A DNA stretch of 64,000 nt from Odontesthes bonariensis (taxonomy: Eukaryota; Chordata; Actinopteri; Atheriniformes; Atherinopsidae). A program made the position numbers and the translations under genes. The notes below the pieces were generated by a model, which saw only the letters and a list, made by a program, of their open reading frames with translations, was not told the origin of the DNA and did not search any database. Shown in pieces: positions 1-12,288 of this stretch (its first letter is position 1; each line of letters begins with the position of its first letter). The stretch lies in NCBI RefSeq assembly GCF_027942865.1, contig NC_134510.1:26529209-26593208 (forward strand), written 5' to 3'.

Positions 1-348
1 AAATGGAGAGCAGTAGGCCCCAACCAACGGCACAGCCTGTTCACATTGCTTCCATGAGGCAAGTGATAGTGAGGCTTTCAACAGACTTTGGAGTAGTTTC
101 TTTCCTTCTTCACTCCACAGTGAAAGGTTTTACCATCAGGACTTGATGAATCACACTGAAGCAAGGAAGAAAACACCAGAAATTGTCACGATGCAACCAA
201 CCTTCAACCAAATCGACTCTTGACCAGTTTCGATACAAATGTTTCCAAAGTCCAATCTGCCAGTAAGCTCATAAAAAAGGTTCCCGAGTCGCAACCTTTA
301 AAAAGGTGCATTTGGGGCAGTGAAACTTTGACAGGACAACAAACTCAC

Positions 349-1003
349 CTCTCGGATGGGTCTCTGCCTCTTGCTGCTCCTGCTCTCTCGGCTGCTCTTC
401 TTGGCCTTCTTCTTCTTCTTTGACTTGGGTACCTCTACGTCAGACACAGCATCCTCCGGCTCGTCCTCATCTGCCGGAGACACGCATGCATTAGCGTTAA
501 AGTACACGCACACACACACGGAGAGACGCGGTGCTGCTGCAGGCCGGAGGGAGAAAACAGGAGACCGCGCACTGGCACGACAGGCAAACGTCAGTGCACG
601 CGCGCACACACACACGAGCACCCACTCAATGTGAATGCCACAACAGCACAGGTTGAAACTTACCCGTTTTCTCGTCGTTGAAACTTTGACAGTCCACGCC
701 CACATTCGCGGGGACACTGTAGCAGTGCGCACCACAAACGGGGTTAAGAAATAAAGAAAGAGGACTCCAAACACTTGCTGGCCAAGTTAGCTAACTAATC
801 TATCATGGCGAGTGACGGACGACCCGAGCCGACTACTCATGGCTAGCTCCGGCTAACGTTAGCATCGCGTTGAAGGCGAGCTCAAGTTACAGAGATGGAC
901 CTTCTTCAGGGGGGGAAATAATAATAAAGGCGAGCTTACCGTGAATAAGTGAATGCTCCTCCGCAGCTCCAAAGTCTTCCCTTTCATCCTCGCTACAAGA
1001 CAT
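349..1003 (-). CDS. chd4: chd4, N-terminal coding exons (partial)
   Basis: Chd4 is the SNF2-type ATPase of the nuclear NuRD nucleosome-remodelling and deacetylase complex. Only the first two coding exons are present. Exon 1 (940-1003) starts at the ATG at 1003 and reads MSCSEDEREDFGAAEEHSLIH. Exon 2 (349-470) reads DEDEPEDAVSDVEVP, then a lysine-rich run and SSKRQRPIRE. Both introns have GT-AG ends (donors at 939/938 and 348/347, acceptor at 473-471), and the exons join in frame (186 nt, 62 codons). The acidic start followed by a basic Lys stretch is the N-terminus I know for fish Chd4; human CHD4 has the same layout (acidic, then a KKKKKPKK-like run). Chd5 is less likely, because the residues and the neighbours (mlf2, eno2, atn1, tpi1) fit chd4. 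PHD fingers, chromodomains and helicase lie beyond the left edge. Positions 1-348 are intron 2 and 471-939 intron 1 (CA/CG-rich microsatellite patches); I see no further exon in them. Confidence 0.85.
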
Positions 1004-2449
1004 TTTACCAGCGTTTTAATTTGGTTTCTTACTGGTCGAATTAATCCCTCCTAAACCTTGCTCCTCGGTCGGCGAGGGAGGAGGGAAAATGACGTGGGAC
1101 TGGTGGAGAATGGACCGGGGGTGTCCGGGAAGGGAGGGGGTGGTGGGAGCTGGAAAAATAAAAAAAATAATGAGAAATGGCATAGGTTGGTAGCTTGCTC
1201 GTTTGTTATTATCTACATAACATCTAATTTTCCACCTGTCCACTCAAACAACTTGAATAAAACATATTACCCCCGCTATCTCATTATTATGTTGCTGATT
1301 TACAGGTATATGGTGCACAGGGGTGAATGAACTTAAGTGTGACAACCAAAGATAGTTTACAAATAAACACAAAATTCGCCCTATTGGGTGAAAACGATTC
1401 ATCGGTGAAAAGTTTAAGCATTGAAATCCCTACCTTCACACATTGGAAACTTACTGTAGTGTGCGTGTAGTCCCGGCTCGAGGTGTGCGCTCTTTCGCTG
1501 CAGGAATTATTACAAATTAAGCTATTTGAGCCGCAGTTGTTGCCATTTAGTGTCCACTCATTTAGCCCAGTGGGATATTTCTTGTTTAAAAAAATAAAAC
1601 AGCAGTCAATAACCCAAAACACGCGGCTCCGTCCCCCTCTTCTCTCCCCCAACCTTACAGGCAGCGCTTAGCTAACATCCTCACAAATACACAAAGGGGG
1701 CAGACATCCCATAATAATCGCCCCCTCCCACACTCACACAGGACTCTGCATAGTTACCTCGCAACGGACAGACCATAATACTCGGCCTGCCCCCACCACG
1801 CGCGCGCGCACGCACGTACACTACCAGTGCTAGACATGCATGCACCAGACTCACAGCACGCACACTCCTTCCCCTTTCCACTAGTAGTCCCAGCCCCCTT
1901 AGCAACCCCGTTGTCATGGTGACGCCCCCTCCCTGCTCTCCTCGACAGACCATAATATTTCAGTAGTGGCGGCTTACATCCCATAATATGCAGCACCTAG
2001 AAAGACAAGAAGGAAAAAAAAAAAAAAAACAGTCAGATAGTCTCCAGGGGAGCCCAAGTCCACTGGTGACAGACCATAATACTCCCTGAGCATCCACCTG
2101 GTTGCAAGACTATGCCAAGAAGTCAAAATGCCCTCAGTGCTGCTCACACAGGTAGAGTGAACGCCAGCGTGCAGGTCAAAGAGGCCTGCTGAGCCTGGTG
2201 GTGTAACAAGACCCTGGAGCAGGCTGAGGCATTCTGTCCCACGAGTGTAATCACAGCCACAACAGAAGGCTGACACCAGCCCATCTATGTGCAACTTTCT
2301 CAGGCCAACAGGTGTGCAAGAGCACAACGGTGATGGAAGGTCCTGGCAGAGAGCGAGTAAAACTGATTCATAAAAACGCACAAACGGCTGCCTTCAGGTT
2401 CAGTTTGTAATGCAGTAAATAAGACTTGGGCTGCGCCCACCAAAGCAGG
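1004..2449. other. chd4 5' flank / upstream intergenic region
   Basis: No coding exon is supportable here. The stretch is G/C-rich close to the chd4 ATG and probably holds the chd4 promoter and/or a noncoding first exon, but I cannot place the transcription start. From 1695 it holds the repeated TATTATGG motif listed separately, a short CG/CA alternation near 1800-1820 and an A-run at 2015-2030. Confidence 0.5.
1695..2085 (-). promoter_or_regulatory. cluster of five TATTATGG-core motifs
   Basis: Read on the minus strand (the chd4 strand), the octamer TATTATGG occurs near 1711, 1772, 1953, 1983 and 2075, always in the same orientation. Two classes of 3' flank alternate: TATTATGGTCTGTC (three copies, near 1772, 1953 and 2075) and TATTATGGGATGT (two copies, near 1711 and 1983). 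A sixth match of the GGGATG class lies at about 4550-4560. The extended similarity, shared orientation and spacing of 30-180 bp make chance unlikely. I do not recognise the motif. The CCAT core on the plus strand recalls YY1, but the flanks do not match well. Position upstream of chd4 suggests a regulatory cluster; that is inference. Confidence 0.5.
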
Positions 2450-3112
2450 AAATATGTTAAAGATCTCATGGTTTGATATTCCCCCAGCAGAGCACTTTGC
2501 TCTCAGACTGCAGGCTTACTTGTGGTTGCTGGAGTTTCTGAAAGCAGATCAGGAGGCAGAGCCTTCAGTTATCAGGCCCCTCTCTTGTGGAACCAGCAGC
2601 CAGTTTGGGTTCAGGAAGCAGACACCCTCTCTACCTTTAAGATTAGGCGTAAAATGTTCCTTTTTCATAAAGCTTATAGCTAAGGGTGGCTCAGGTGACC
2701 CTGAGACATCCCTTTAGTTATGCTACTATAGGCTTGGACTGCTGGGGGACTTCCCTTGATGCACCGCTCCTCACTGTGCTCTCTTTACTCTCCATGTACA
2801 CATGACATTATTGTTGTTATTGTGCTTGTTGTTCCCTCTTTCTTGTCCTCTCATCCCCCTGCTGGTCAAGGCAGATGCCCCTCCTCCTGGTTCTGGTTCT
2901 GCCAGAGCATCCACAGTCTCCTTGTGCACGCTCTGGATGGGAAATTCGATCGAAGACAAGTTTAGATACAATCTGTTGGTTTCCTTAGCTAAGGCAACTT
3001 TTTTTTTTATGTATGAATTTGAGTAATTTGGAATTTAATTAATTTAACTGATCTGATTATGTGTCTTGAGATGACATTTGTTGCTGAATAAAATTCAATT
3101 AAATTAAAATAA
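2450..3112 (+). mobile_element. LINE 3' end fragment (teleost non-LTR retrotransposon)
   Basis: In the third forward frame a decayed reading frame around 2540-2670 gives RAFSYQAPLLWNQ, then EADTLSTFKIRRKMFLF and a stop. This is the C-terminus typical of fish LINE reverse-transcriptase ORFs. It is followed by a 3' UTR with blocks I know from many teleost copies (LINE-like text near 2720-2750, a GGTTCTGGTTCTGCC-like block near 2885, a TTGAGATGACATTTGTTG-like block near 3066). It ends in an AATAAAATTCAATTAAATTAA-type tail at about 3088-3110. The copy is 5'-truncated, and the exact clade (L2/CR1 or Rex-like) is not certain. Confidence 0.75.
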
Positions 3113-6100
3113 GGCTTTGAAAGATGGAGAGCTTGAGCTCTATGAGGGTATATCAAACCTGTTTAAAAAGGGAGGTGATCTTAGCTGCTGCACCTGAACA
3201 GACCTTCAACATAAATGATTGTTTCAGTTGTATACCTGCCGCATCTCTTCTTAGTCGTGAAGTATTTCTCTCGTTGAAACTCTAACTGATGAAATGCTTT
3301 CAGCTCCAAAGAGACTGTTTTTTCATGAGATTACTCACACAATAAAAAGCACTTTAATGTTGATTAGATCCTAATTGCAACTCATTTACTCAGTTTATTG
3401 CTACCTTATGATCACACCAAATCTGAGTTGGACATGTACCACAATGTGACAGCATGAGCGTCACGTTCCCATCAAACACATACAGGCACAGAGTGTGTCT
3501 ACACACACACACACACACACACACTGTTGCTGCTGATAAAGATGTTTAAAAAAGACATCTGCAATTAACTCTGTAACAAACAGGTTTTATATTTTCCTTT
3601 AGTTTTTTTAAATCTTTTTCATCAATATGATGTTTTGTGTATGATGTCTTTAACCATAATCTTTATGATCAGTTTGTTGAACTTGATTTAAGGCAAAACT
3701 GTTGAGATCACTCACTGAATTTCAGATCAGCTTCTGTTTGTTTGATGAATACTTGGCAGCTCATCATCACTCTGTTACAACTTACTGGCCCACTGGCAAG
3801 CTGCTCCATGTTATGGCACCAGATGTGTTACTAATACGATTGACAGCCACAGATTAAGCACATTATAATCCAACATTATGTTTTAATTGTGCCCCCCCCC
3901 CCCCCCCTTGAATGAGAATCTTAAGAAGCTTTTGTGCATTTCAGACAGTTTACAGTTGCAGATATACTGGTTCACTCATATTTCCCTGCTCATTGTTGTA
4001 AGTATGTAACAAATAAACTCCTCTGCAGTTATTTCCTTTTTGTTTGACCATCTGGGATTCACTCTAAAGGCCAGATATGCATTTGTGAACTGTGAGAACT
4101 GAAAACAGACAGAAATCATATTTTCTTCACAAAAAGAGCAGGAACAGTGAAGATGAAGATGATGTGAACCGAAGGGCCTTTCACCAGACTCCAGTGCCCA
4201 CTGTGCAGAATTCCCCACCGTACCGTACATCTAGATCGCATAGCAACGGCCTATGTCTGGCCGTTGTCTGTTACCATTGCTTGAATGCCCCTCACACATG
4301 CAAGTATGCGCATGCACATGTGCTCACGTGCAACACCGTCACCAACACCTCATCCCACAATCTGCTCCCTCTATCTGATATGCACAGCTATCCTTCCACC
4401 TCACACAGCCCCCCACCCCAACACCACCATATCTCCATAACATTCATGGGTCATCCATTCCCTCTGCTCCCTCCCCCTATGTGCACGCAGATCACCGCCC
4501 ACTCTGCACCCCCCCACACTTCCCTGCCTGACAACACCACCGCCCGCCATCCCATAATATTCTTGCACATGCTCCACGCACACTCATACACAGCAGTGCA
4601 TTCAGCCCTTTGTTGGCAGAGATGCCTGAGCAATGCTAACATGCTCATGCACAGCAATCATGTCTATGCCTGATAAGATTACTGCATCTGGGCTCAAAGT
4701 GCTGAGGCAGGTAGCCCTGAAGTGCAGAGAAGTAACAAAGCAGATAAAGTGGGAGCAAAAGGTGCTGGGTCACATTTCTGTCTCCTAAAAACCTCGCAGG
4801 GGAAATATGTTCATGAAGTCCACAGTCACCCTGAGGCAACCGTCCTGAATGAGGCCAATCATTCGTTCTATGGTGAGCATCAGCAGATGAAGGAGGATCA
4901 GTTTAGAGTTGCCCCACCTCACAACAGAGTCTCTTAAAGTCTGCTGCTGCTTCCCACTATAACAGGGGGAATGCAAGTCATCTCTATGTATATGTCATGC
5001 TGAAGCTTTAACAAGCATCTCTTTAGGCTCTGCAACCTGGCTACAGTCAATCAGTACTGGACCATTTCAGCATGATAAAATGTCCACAAAATGGGGGAAA
5101 GATAAAGATAAAAAAAAAAGAGGGCAAGTTATTTACGAGAGAGGGGTGAAGGGATGAGCATAACAGAGGCGCCGGACGTGACAGTGGCCTGCTCATCACC
5201 ATGGCGTTGCTGTGGGAGACAGCAGAGGACGTCACTTGGAGAAACAGGGGACACAAAGGAGGAATACGACATGAGGAAGACTAAAAAAAAAGAAGGGAGG
5301 GGAGCGAGAAGAAACCTGTCTTTGCAGATACAGACAGAGGAAAGTGTGTGTGAGAGATGGGGTGACCATAAACTGAGTGCCAAAGGGTTCAGGCAGATGG
5401 GCCCTCAAATCCTGAACAGGGACGTGACAAAGTCTGCAAATGTTTGTTTTCAGTTGCACACTGAAAGATTCAACAAATGTGACAAGACTGCTGTACCTGT
5501 TTCACTCATCTTGACCTTTCAAAAGTGTCTTTGAACTTCAATGTATTTGTCTATAAACACCTACAAATGTCCTTCTTCCCAGCCCAGTCACACGAGTAGA
5601 ACACTTTGGCTTTCTAGAAACTACAGAGACATATATTTTCAGTTTCCCTACAACATAAAAGAAAACAGTCTCCTGGAAGAAGTTTCAGCAGTTTATTGTC
5701 CACAGTTGTGCATTTTGCATGAGTTTTTGCTGAGATGCACTGAGATTAAACATATTTGTGGTTTTAACAAATGGAATTGTACTCTGACAACTGGGTCACC
5801 CATCCTAAATAAATAAATGCTCAAAAATGGGCGTATGCACTGAAAAAAATACATATATTATGCTGGTGTAGGATGTAAAAAGGAGGGGGTCCACATGTAA
5901 ACCAAACTGTGCAGACAGCTATTTCATTTTATAGATTGCCACTGCTTTAGCCCTTAATCTAAAGCTAATTTACCCGCTTTTCTATATCTTTTCCACATAT
6001 TGATAATTGATTTTGATGCTTCACGATCACTTTGATTGAATTTATTCTACCTCATATTTGGAGCATCTAAAACTAAATCACAGGAGAGAAATGGTTCCTG

Positions 6101-8513
6101 ATAGATAAATTAGTATGCTTTAAGCTAACTAGCCTAATTTAGCAAGTTAGCAAAATTGCTAAATGTTCATCTATTTGTAATTTGATGCAATTAAGATGCA
6201 TTGAAGCAACCTCTATAAACAACTTATCATATCTATCATTTTGGCTGAGTTGACTCTTACTCCAATAAGCAGCTTCTACAGTAAATATAATCTAAGCACT
6301 GCTAATCGTGATCAAATTACTATACTTAAAGCTAAGTATCGCATTCAACAAATATTGCTGTAGTATAAGCTCGTGACAGGTGGAATTTATTAATGTGATT
6401 TGGTGCAATAAGGTTGAATTCAAGCAACATGTATAAACAACATATATGTATCACTTGATTTGACAAACTTGATTTTTCCTAATGTGTCAATTTAATAATA
6501 GTAGAGGAAATCACGCAAAATAACCCAACTTATTAAAAGCTAACTTCTCAAGATAAGGAAATTGAAATAAGTGATAGGTTTAACTTCTGACTGTGGAGGA
6601 ATTTATGTGAGTTGGTGCAAATAAATTGCATTTAGTTAGAAAGTTAATCTACAACACTTTCACAGATAAGACTGTAAACTCTTTCAGTTTCCACATTATT
6701 TTCTTCTGAGAAGTGGGTGAGATTATCTTTATCACTACATTTTTACTTCATTTCTATCACTGGCGACACAACCATTGACAGCTAAGGGGAAATGACCACA
6801 TAAACAGTAGATGAGTGCTCTTACATTGAATGTTGTAGTGCAAATATTTGTTGTTAATAAAAAGTAATCGTGAAGTCAGTTCCTGTTGCAGCATCAGTCA
6901 TTAGCATCAATTTCAGAATCCCTTGAAATATTATATTCACAAGGATGTCATTAAATTTATTTGTGACAAACTTGCTTTATTATTTTACTGCTTTTTTAAA
7001 AATAAAAAAAAAACAAGTGTAACAACCATTTGTGCTTTCATTATGCCCTCCCTCCCGTCTTGTGATTTATTTGCCTCAGTTCCAATATTTGTCGGCAGTG
7101 TGTTTTCTTCCCCTTGTCTAAATGTCACCCCTTCTTCTAAGACAATATAGGGAGTGGGAGAGAAGGAGAACTAGGGGGCAAATGGGGGGGACACAGACGA
7201 AGAGGAGGGGGTAACTCGTAAAATGAGCAACAAAGTTTGGGAAAATTAAACATTAGGTAAGACACTTTCTCACATGCATATATGTGACAACAGAAATGCT
7301 GCATCATATTCATCGATGAAAGGACATCGACAGACGTCATCCTGTCTGATATTTCCTTTGAAAAGTTTCATTGAGAACTGCAGTTTACACCAAGTGTTTA
7401 GAGTTTCTCTGCACCATAAGCACATACATAAGCATGCACGCATGCGTGAAGAAACATAGAGAGCACATACAGTACGCACACAAACAGAAATGTGATGGTT
7501 TATTAGACGAGTGCCACACATCTACCTCCAGACCAGGCCCATAATTCAGGTCTCATGTCAAACAAACACAATAAAAGACATACTTACAGTTATATTACTT
7601 GCAAGTATTATCCTTTTCCACAGCCACCTCCTCCTCCTCCCTGCTTCGGCATCACTCCACACCCTGGATCACGCCTGTCCTCCCTCTCCCACCCTCACTC
7701 TCTACCTCCTTTAAAACCCATCACTCCCATTCCACTGGTCTCACACATTCTTGTCTGGATTAGACACATTTGTTTTCTGGGACTGAACTGAGCGCAAGAT
7801 GACAGAATGTGACTTTTTTCTCTTTTTGTTTTCTTTGGTTAAAAAAAATGTGATTCTTCCTAGTCCTTTTGGATTTTAAGTTTTCTTTTTGGGGGTAAAT
7901 TCTTCTCATTTGTGATTTTAGATTGAACATGTGGACTAATTTGGATGTTTTGAGGATGACTCTTGCTTGCAATTTGTAAAACTTTCCTGTAAGTATTTTT
8001 TTTTGTTGCGACTAAAAGCACTGAAGAAGAGATTGTGGAACAACTTTACTAATTAACATTTTGAGGCATTTTGGCATTTGATCCAAACCAAAACTCATAT
8101 AATAGCTGGCTATCACAGACGTATGAACCGGTAGGAATCGATGTTACTGAGAAAATATTTATTCCTAGGATGCATTTAATTTCTTGTTTATCTGCGATCA
8201 AATCTGAAGGACAGTCTTGCTAAATGTTTTGCAATGTCTTTCTTTTCAGCAAAAACTGATATAAGCTTTGGTACCAAAATGTAATTGTTCCTTATTTAAA
8301 AATGTAGAATTGTAGAAAAGGCTGAATTAATTTGGAAATGTGTCATTATTTAACAGATATGTGGGGATCATCCCCTGACTTTGGACCAGAAACGTAAGGC
8401 TGCACAAAAACACACAGACAGAAGGAAAGGTCGCTTCAGCTGTGGAGACGGGCAGCGTGCTGTCCCACGACCCAACCTGACGCACAGAGACGGACAGACA
8501 GACAGACAGTCTG
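3113..8513. other. chd4-wnt4b intergenic region, no gene seen
   Basis: About 5.4 kb without a credible coding exon. It holds a (CA)n run at 3501-3524, a C-run at about 3893-3907, a C/A-rich tract at 4290-4600 that includes one more TATTATGG match, A/T-rich unique-looking DNA at 5820-7000 and pyrimidine-rich patches near 7620-7740. The 5' UTR and promoter of wnt4b should lie just upstream of 8514, but I see no clear TATA box. Confidence 0.5.
3501..3524. repeat. (CA)n microsatellite
   Basis: A run of about twelve AC units, uninterrupted. Confidence 0.9.
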
Positions 8514-10775
8514 ATGCCAACTGTCTCCCCTGTCAATCTCACGGCACCACTCCTCCTCCTGTTGCTATGGGCAACCCACTCCACCATGGCAACCAACTGG
8601 CTGTAAGTCTAGTGTGCAAGGGAGGAAGAGAAAGACAGAGTTTGTTTGTCATGCTATAACTTTTAAAAGATGGTGACATGTCTCTAAATCTCTTTCAGTT
8701 GCTCCGCTCTCTTTCTTTGTCTCACTCCTGGTGACCTTTTCTCTTTTCTTTCTCTCTGCCTTCACTGTGCCTTCTCTGTCGTCTCTGCCTGGTTGTTTCC
8801 TTGTTTCCGTCCTCTCTAAAATTCTACCCAGTAGTTACCTCCTCATCCGCTTTGTACTCTCTGTGTTCTTCTTTTTACTTAATTATGTATTTTCCCCTTT
8901 TTGCCCCACAATCCTGCTGTGAATCACCCTGAAACCCATCATTTTTGTGTGCCAGTTCCCTGGCGAGGGTGCCTCGCTCCAGGCCCGTGTCTGGTGCTGC
9001 TCCATGTGCACGGCTGAGGGGGCTGACCCCAGGGCAGGTGGGGGTGTGCAGAGCACGGGGGGAGGTCATGGAGTCGGTACGCAAGGCAGCAGAGATGGTT
9101 ATAGAAGAGGTAAGGCATGAGAGGATACAGTTTAAGAGTCATACATCACTCTAAGTGTGTGGTAGAGCTAAATTTTACAGAAAAGCCGCCTTGTCTCTTT
9201 TATGTACGACACTGTCTAACTCAGTGCCAGCACCAGTTCAGAAATCGCCGCTGGAATTGTTCCACCACCCCACGTGGGATCAACGTATTTGGCAGAGTAA
9301 TGAACCAAGGTACATCCTTTATTGGCATGAAGTCATAGGTTAACATTTGATGAAAAATCCATGCACAGAGCAACATCCAAAATCCTTTCAAAATAACCAT
9401 TTGTGTGTCATGTCTCTTTTGTGGTTTCAGGCACTCGTGAGGCAGCCTTTGTGCATGCTCTGTCCTCAGCAGCTGTGGCAATGGCTGTGACCCGAGCCTG
9501 CACCCGTGGGGAGCTGGAGAGGTGTGGCTGTGACAGGAAGGTCAGGGGTGTCAGTCCCGAAGGTGAGCATGATCTCTGTTCCAAGAAAATGTAACAAAGG
9601 AATCCACTCTGAATCACACTGAACTGAAAATGGTTTCTCCAATGCTGACTGTTGGTAAAACTTTAAAGCTTGTGCTGTACCATTAGTGTCAGCAAGTGTT
9701 TTCCTATCAGCTGTCACAAGGAGCACACCTGGCTTTGTAGACTGTAGCACCGCTTCTTCCTCACAAAACCAAGAGTGGGTTTTTAATTCACATTCCATCA
9801 TTTTGAATACTTTAAATGAGCATTTGACTGATGTAATATTACAGAAAATCTTAATCCATGCTATTTCCCATCCCAGGTTTCCAGTGGTCAGGGTGCAGTG
9901 ACAACCTGTCCTATGGTGTGGCTTTCTCCCAAACATTTGTAGATGAACCAGAACGAGCCAAGGGGCTGTCAGCAGGGCGCCCGCTCATGAACCTCCATAA
10001 CAACGAGGCTGGTCGAAAGGTTAGTAGCATCAACATCTGTTTTGACCTTCACATCTGCAACATGTGTGCTTCTGTTATATTTTCTTTTCTTCACAATCCT
10101 CCCATCCTCAGGCCATCCTTCACAACATGCAGGTGGAGTGCAAGTGTCACGGTGTCTCTGGCTCCTGTGAGTTGAGAACCTGCTGGAAGGTTATGCCTCC
10201 ATTCAGACGTGTTGGTGCCGTGCTCAAGGAACGTTTTGACGGAGCCACAGAGGTAGCAGGGATCCCCTCTACTTGATTTATCTAGCTAAAGTTGCTCTGG
10301 AACCTTGAAACACCTTAAAACAATTTTTTCACAATACCGTCCTCCTAGGTTCGCTTGACTCGTATTGGATCGAGGACAGCTCTGCTCCCCCGTGACCCCC
10401 ACGTCAAACCCCCTGCTGCCAGAGACCTTCTGTATCTTGCACCCTCCCCAGATTTCTGTCATCTCGACCCTGATAATGGCATCCCAGGGACTGCTGGTCG
10501 GAGATGTAATGGTAAGACCAGTTAAAGCGTGTCACAACAAAATAACAGTTTGGTTGTGGATAGCCATTTAGAAACTGATGTCGCCATCTTTTGAAACACT
10601 CCCAGGAACGTCTCGGCTGGCACCAGATGGATGTGAGCTGGTGTGTTGTGGGCCAGGATACAGAGCGGGCCGGGCTGAGGTGGTGCAGCGCTGCTCCTGC
10701 AAGTTTTCCTGGTGTTGCTCGGTCCGTTGCCAGCAATGCAAAAATACTGTCACCATTCACACCTGCCGAGTGTAA
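8514..10775 (+). CDS. wnt4b: wnt4b, secreted Wnt ligand
   Basis: Wnt glycoprotein of 358 aa (human WNT4 is 351). Eight coding exons, all GT-AG and in phase: 8514-8602, 8956-9109, 9225-9309, 9431-9562, 9877-10019, 10112-10252, 10349-10511, 10606-10775. The chosen ATG at 8514 gives a signal peptide with a run of six leucines, then ATNWL, matching the SNWL at the same splice point in WNT4. Family motifs: [14 protein letters not shown] (residues 82-95), [34 protein letters not shown] ending at 201, [10 protein letters not shown] with the Porcupine lipid site at Ser217, and a Cys-rich C-terminus ending HTCRV. Possible N-glycan sites lie at Asn92 and Asn302. Sequence and the adjacent cdc42-like gene favour wnt4b over wnt4a. 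The 3' UTR probably ends after AATAAA at 11463. Mammalian WNT4, as I recall, has five exons, so three introns here (9110-9224, 10020-10111, 10512-10605; all short) look extra. Confidence 0.93.
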
Positions 10776-11462
10776 AAGGGCCCAAACAAGACCAGACTGA
10801 ACGATCAGAACGACCGGAACAAACCACCAGACAGACGCTGCAGACCACAGAGGGGAATAAGTACAACATAAACAGGAGGAGGTTTTTAGTCACATGCCAC
10901 CAAATTATATCAATTACTGTCCAAAAGTGGTATTTTTCGAAGTAATGGTCACCCTTTAGTTAAACCGTTTTTATTGTAAAAGCTGAGAAAACAGACCAAA
11001 AGTCAAAACAGAGAACAGCATCAACAATTGGTAGGGTACAAACAAACATCTTTTTTTAAACTGCTGCCCCCGCTAACAATCTTTAAAAAGGCACAGATGT
11101 GCATGTACACACATGTATGAAAACATGCAACAATAAATCAAGAATTGACCTGACAAAGCTTTTAAAGCTGAACTTAACCAAAACTAACAGAAACATTGCT
11201 TTCAGTCTTTTTAATTTCATGAAAACCATTTTCAGTTTGTCTTAGATTTGCAGGTCTTTGAACATTTAATATATTTATGTCTTCTTTTCGGTTTTGGTTT
11301 ATTTATTTGTATAACAAATTTATTTGCTTTACTTCAGCCTGCAGCAGCAGAAATTACATCTACTTACGTCAGTGTCTGTCTTGTTTTTTTGCCCCCCACC
11401 CTCATGTGAAACTCTTCCGTATGCTCCTGCAGAAGTGTGCTTTTAGGTCTGTTCAACAAGTC

Positions 11463-11468
11463 TAATAA
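11463..11468 (+). promoter_or_regulatory. probable wnt4b poly(A) signal
   Basis: AATAAA about 690 nt after the wnt4b stop on the same strand. Assignment is by position only; another AATAAA occurs near 11816. Confidence 0.4.
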
Positions 11469-11907
11469 ATATAGTAGTTTATCTAAGACACCACATGCTT
11501 TTGAGTGACTTTTTCTTCATATCCATACACTCACACCCATAGGTTAGAAGTAGTTAAAGGTACCCTGCAAGATAATTTGATTGTTATCAATTCAACAATA
11601 ATTATTGTTGTTAGTCAGAGAAAAACGAACTCTTAATATGCTTTAAATATGTTAGTCCGGCTGAAATTGCTTGAAATCAAAGCTCTCAAAACCATCAGCT
11701 GAAGAATGCGGTTGGGGATCAAATCACTCCTGCATGTAAATGCTTAACTAGACTCATACAGGCCTAGGCGCTCCGCACATGTTCCAAAGTTCCATCTTTT
11801 TGCAAATTTTTGTAAAATAAATACAGCTTAAGTGTGTATTAATACAGCCGAAATCCAAATAAAGCTGCTCTCATTCACATATTTTTCTGTCTCTTTTGTC
11901 AGACGGC

Positions 11908-12288
11908 TTAAAGGTGGGGTATGAGATCTTGGAAAAACGGTTCCTACAAGCTATATTTTTGAAAATACACAACCTTGCCTCTCCCTTCAGCCCACCCCTC
12001 GAAACCACGCCTTCAAAACACATGAACGAGTCACGAGTCTGTGAACGTGCAGGCGTGAGGGGTGAGGGGGGCTGACGGTTGATTGGCGTGTCAGAATCCA
12101 ATTGAAGTAACTCTCATCATTACTTCTATTGGTCAGACATTTCCTCTTGTTACACCCTCTACAATGGACTAAAATATATATATATTTTTCCAAACATTCT
12201 ATTTTAGTGGGTGCAATGGGGTCGTGAGGAGGTTTTCAGACAATATGATAAAAAATGCTCCAGAAAACATTTCATACCCCACCTTTAA
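11908..12288. mobile_element. MITE with TTAA ends (about 380 bp)
   Basis: Terminal inverted repeats: TTAAAGGTGGGGTATGA at the left end and its exact reverse complement at the right end (12272-12288). Both are bounded by TTAA, which fits TTAA target duplication as used by Kolobok and piggyBac transposases. No transposase is encoded. The interior is unique-looking apart from a TA run near 12173-12186. The superfamily assignment is inference from the TTAA ends. Confidence 0.8.

Noticed and set aside
298-774. 158-codon minus-strand frame covering chd4 exon 2
   Set aside because: Only the 349-470 part is exon. The rest is intron read through, with splice sites at both edges.
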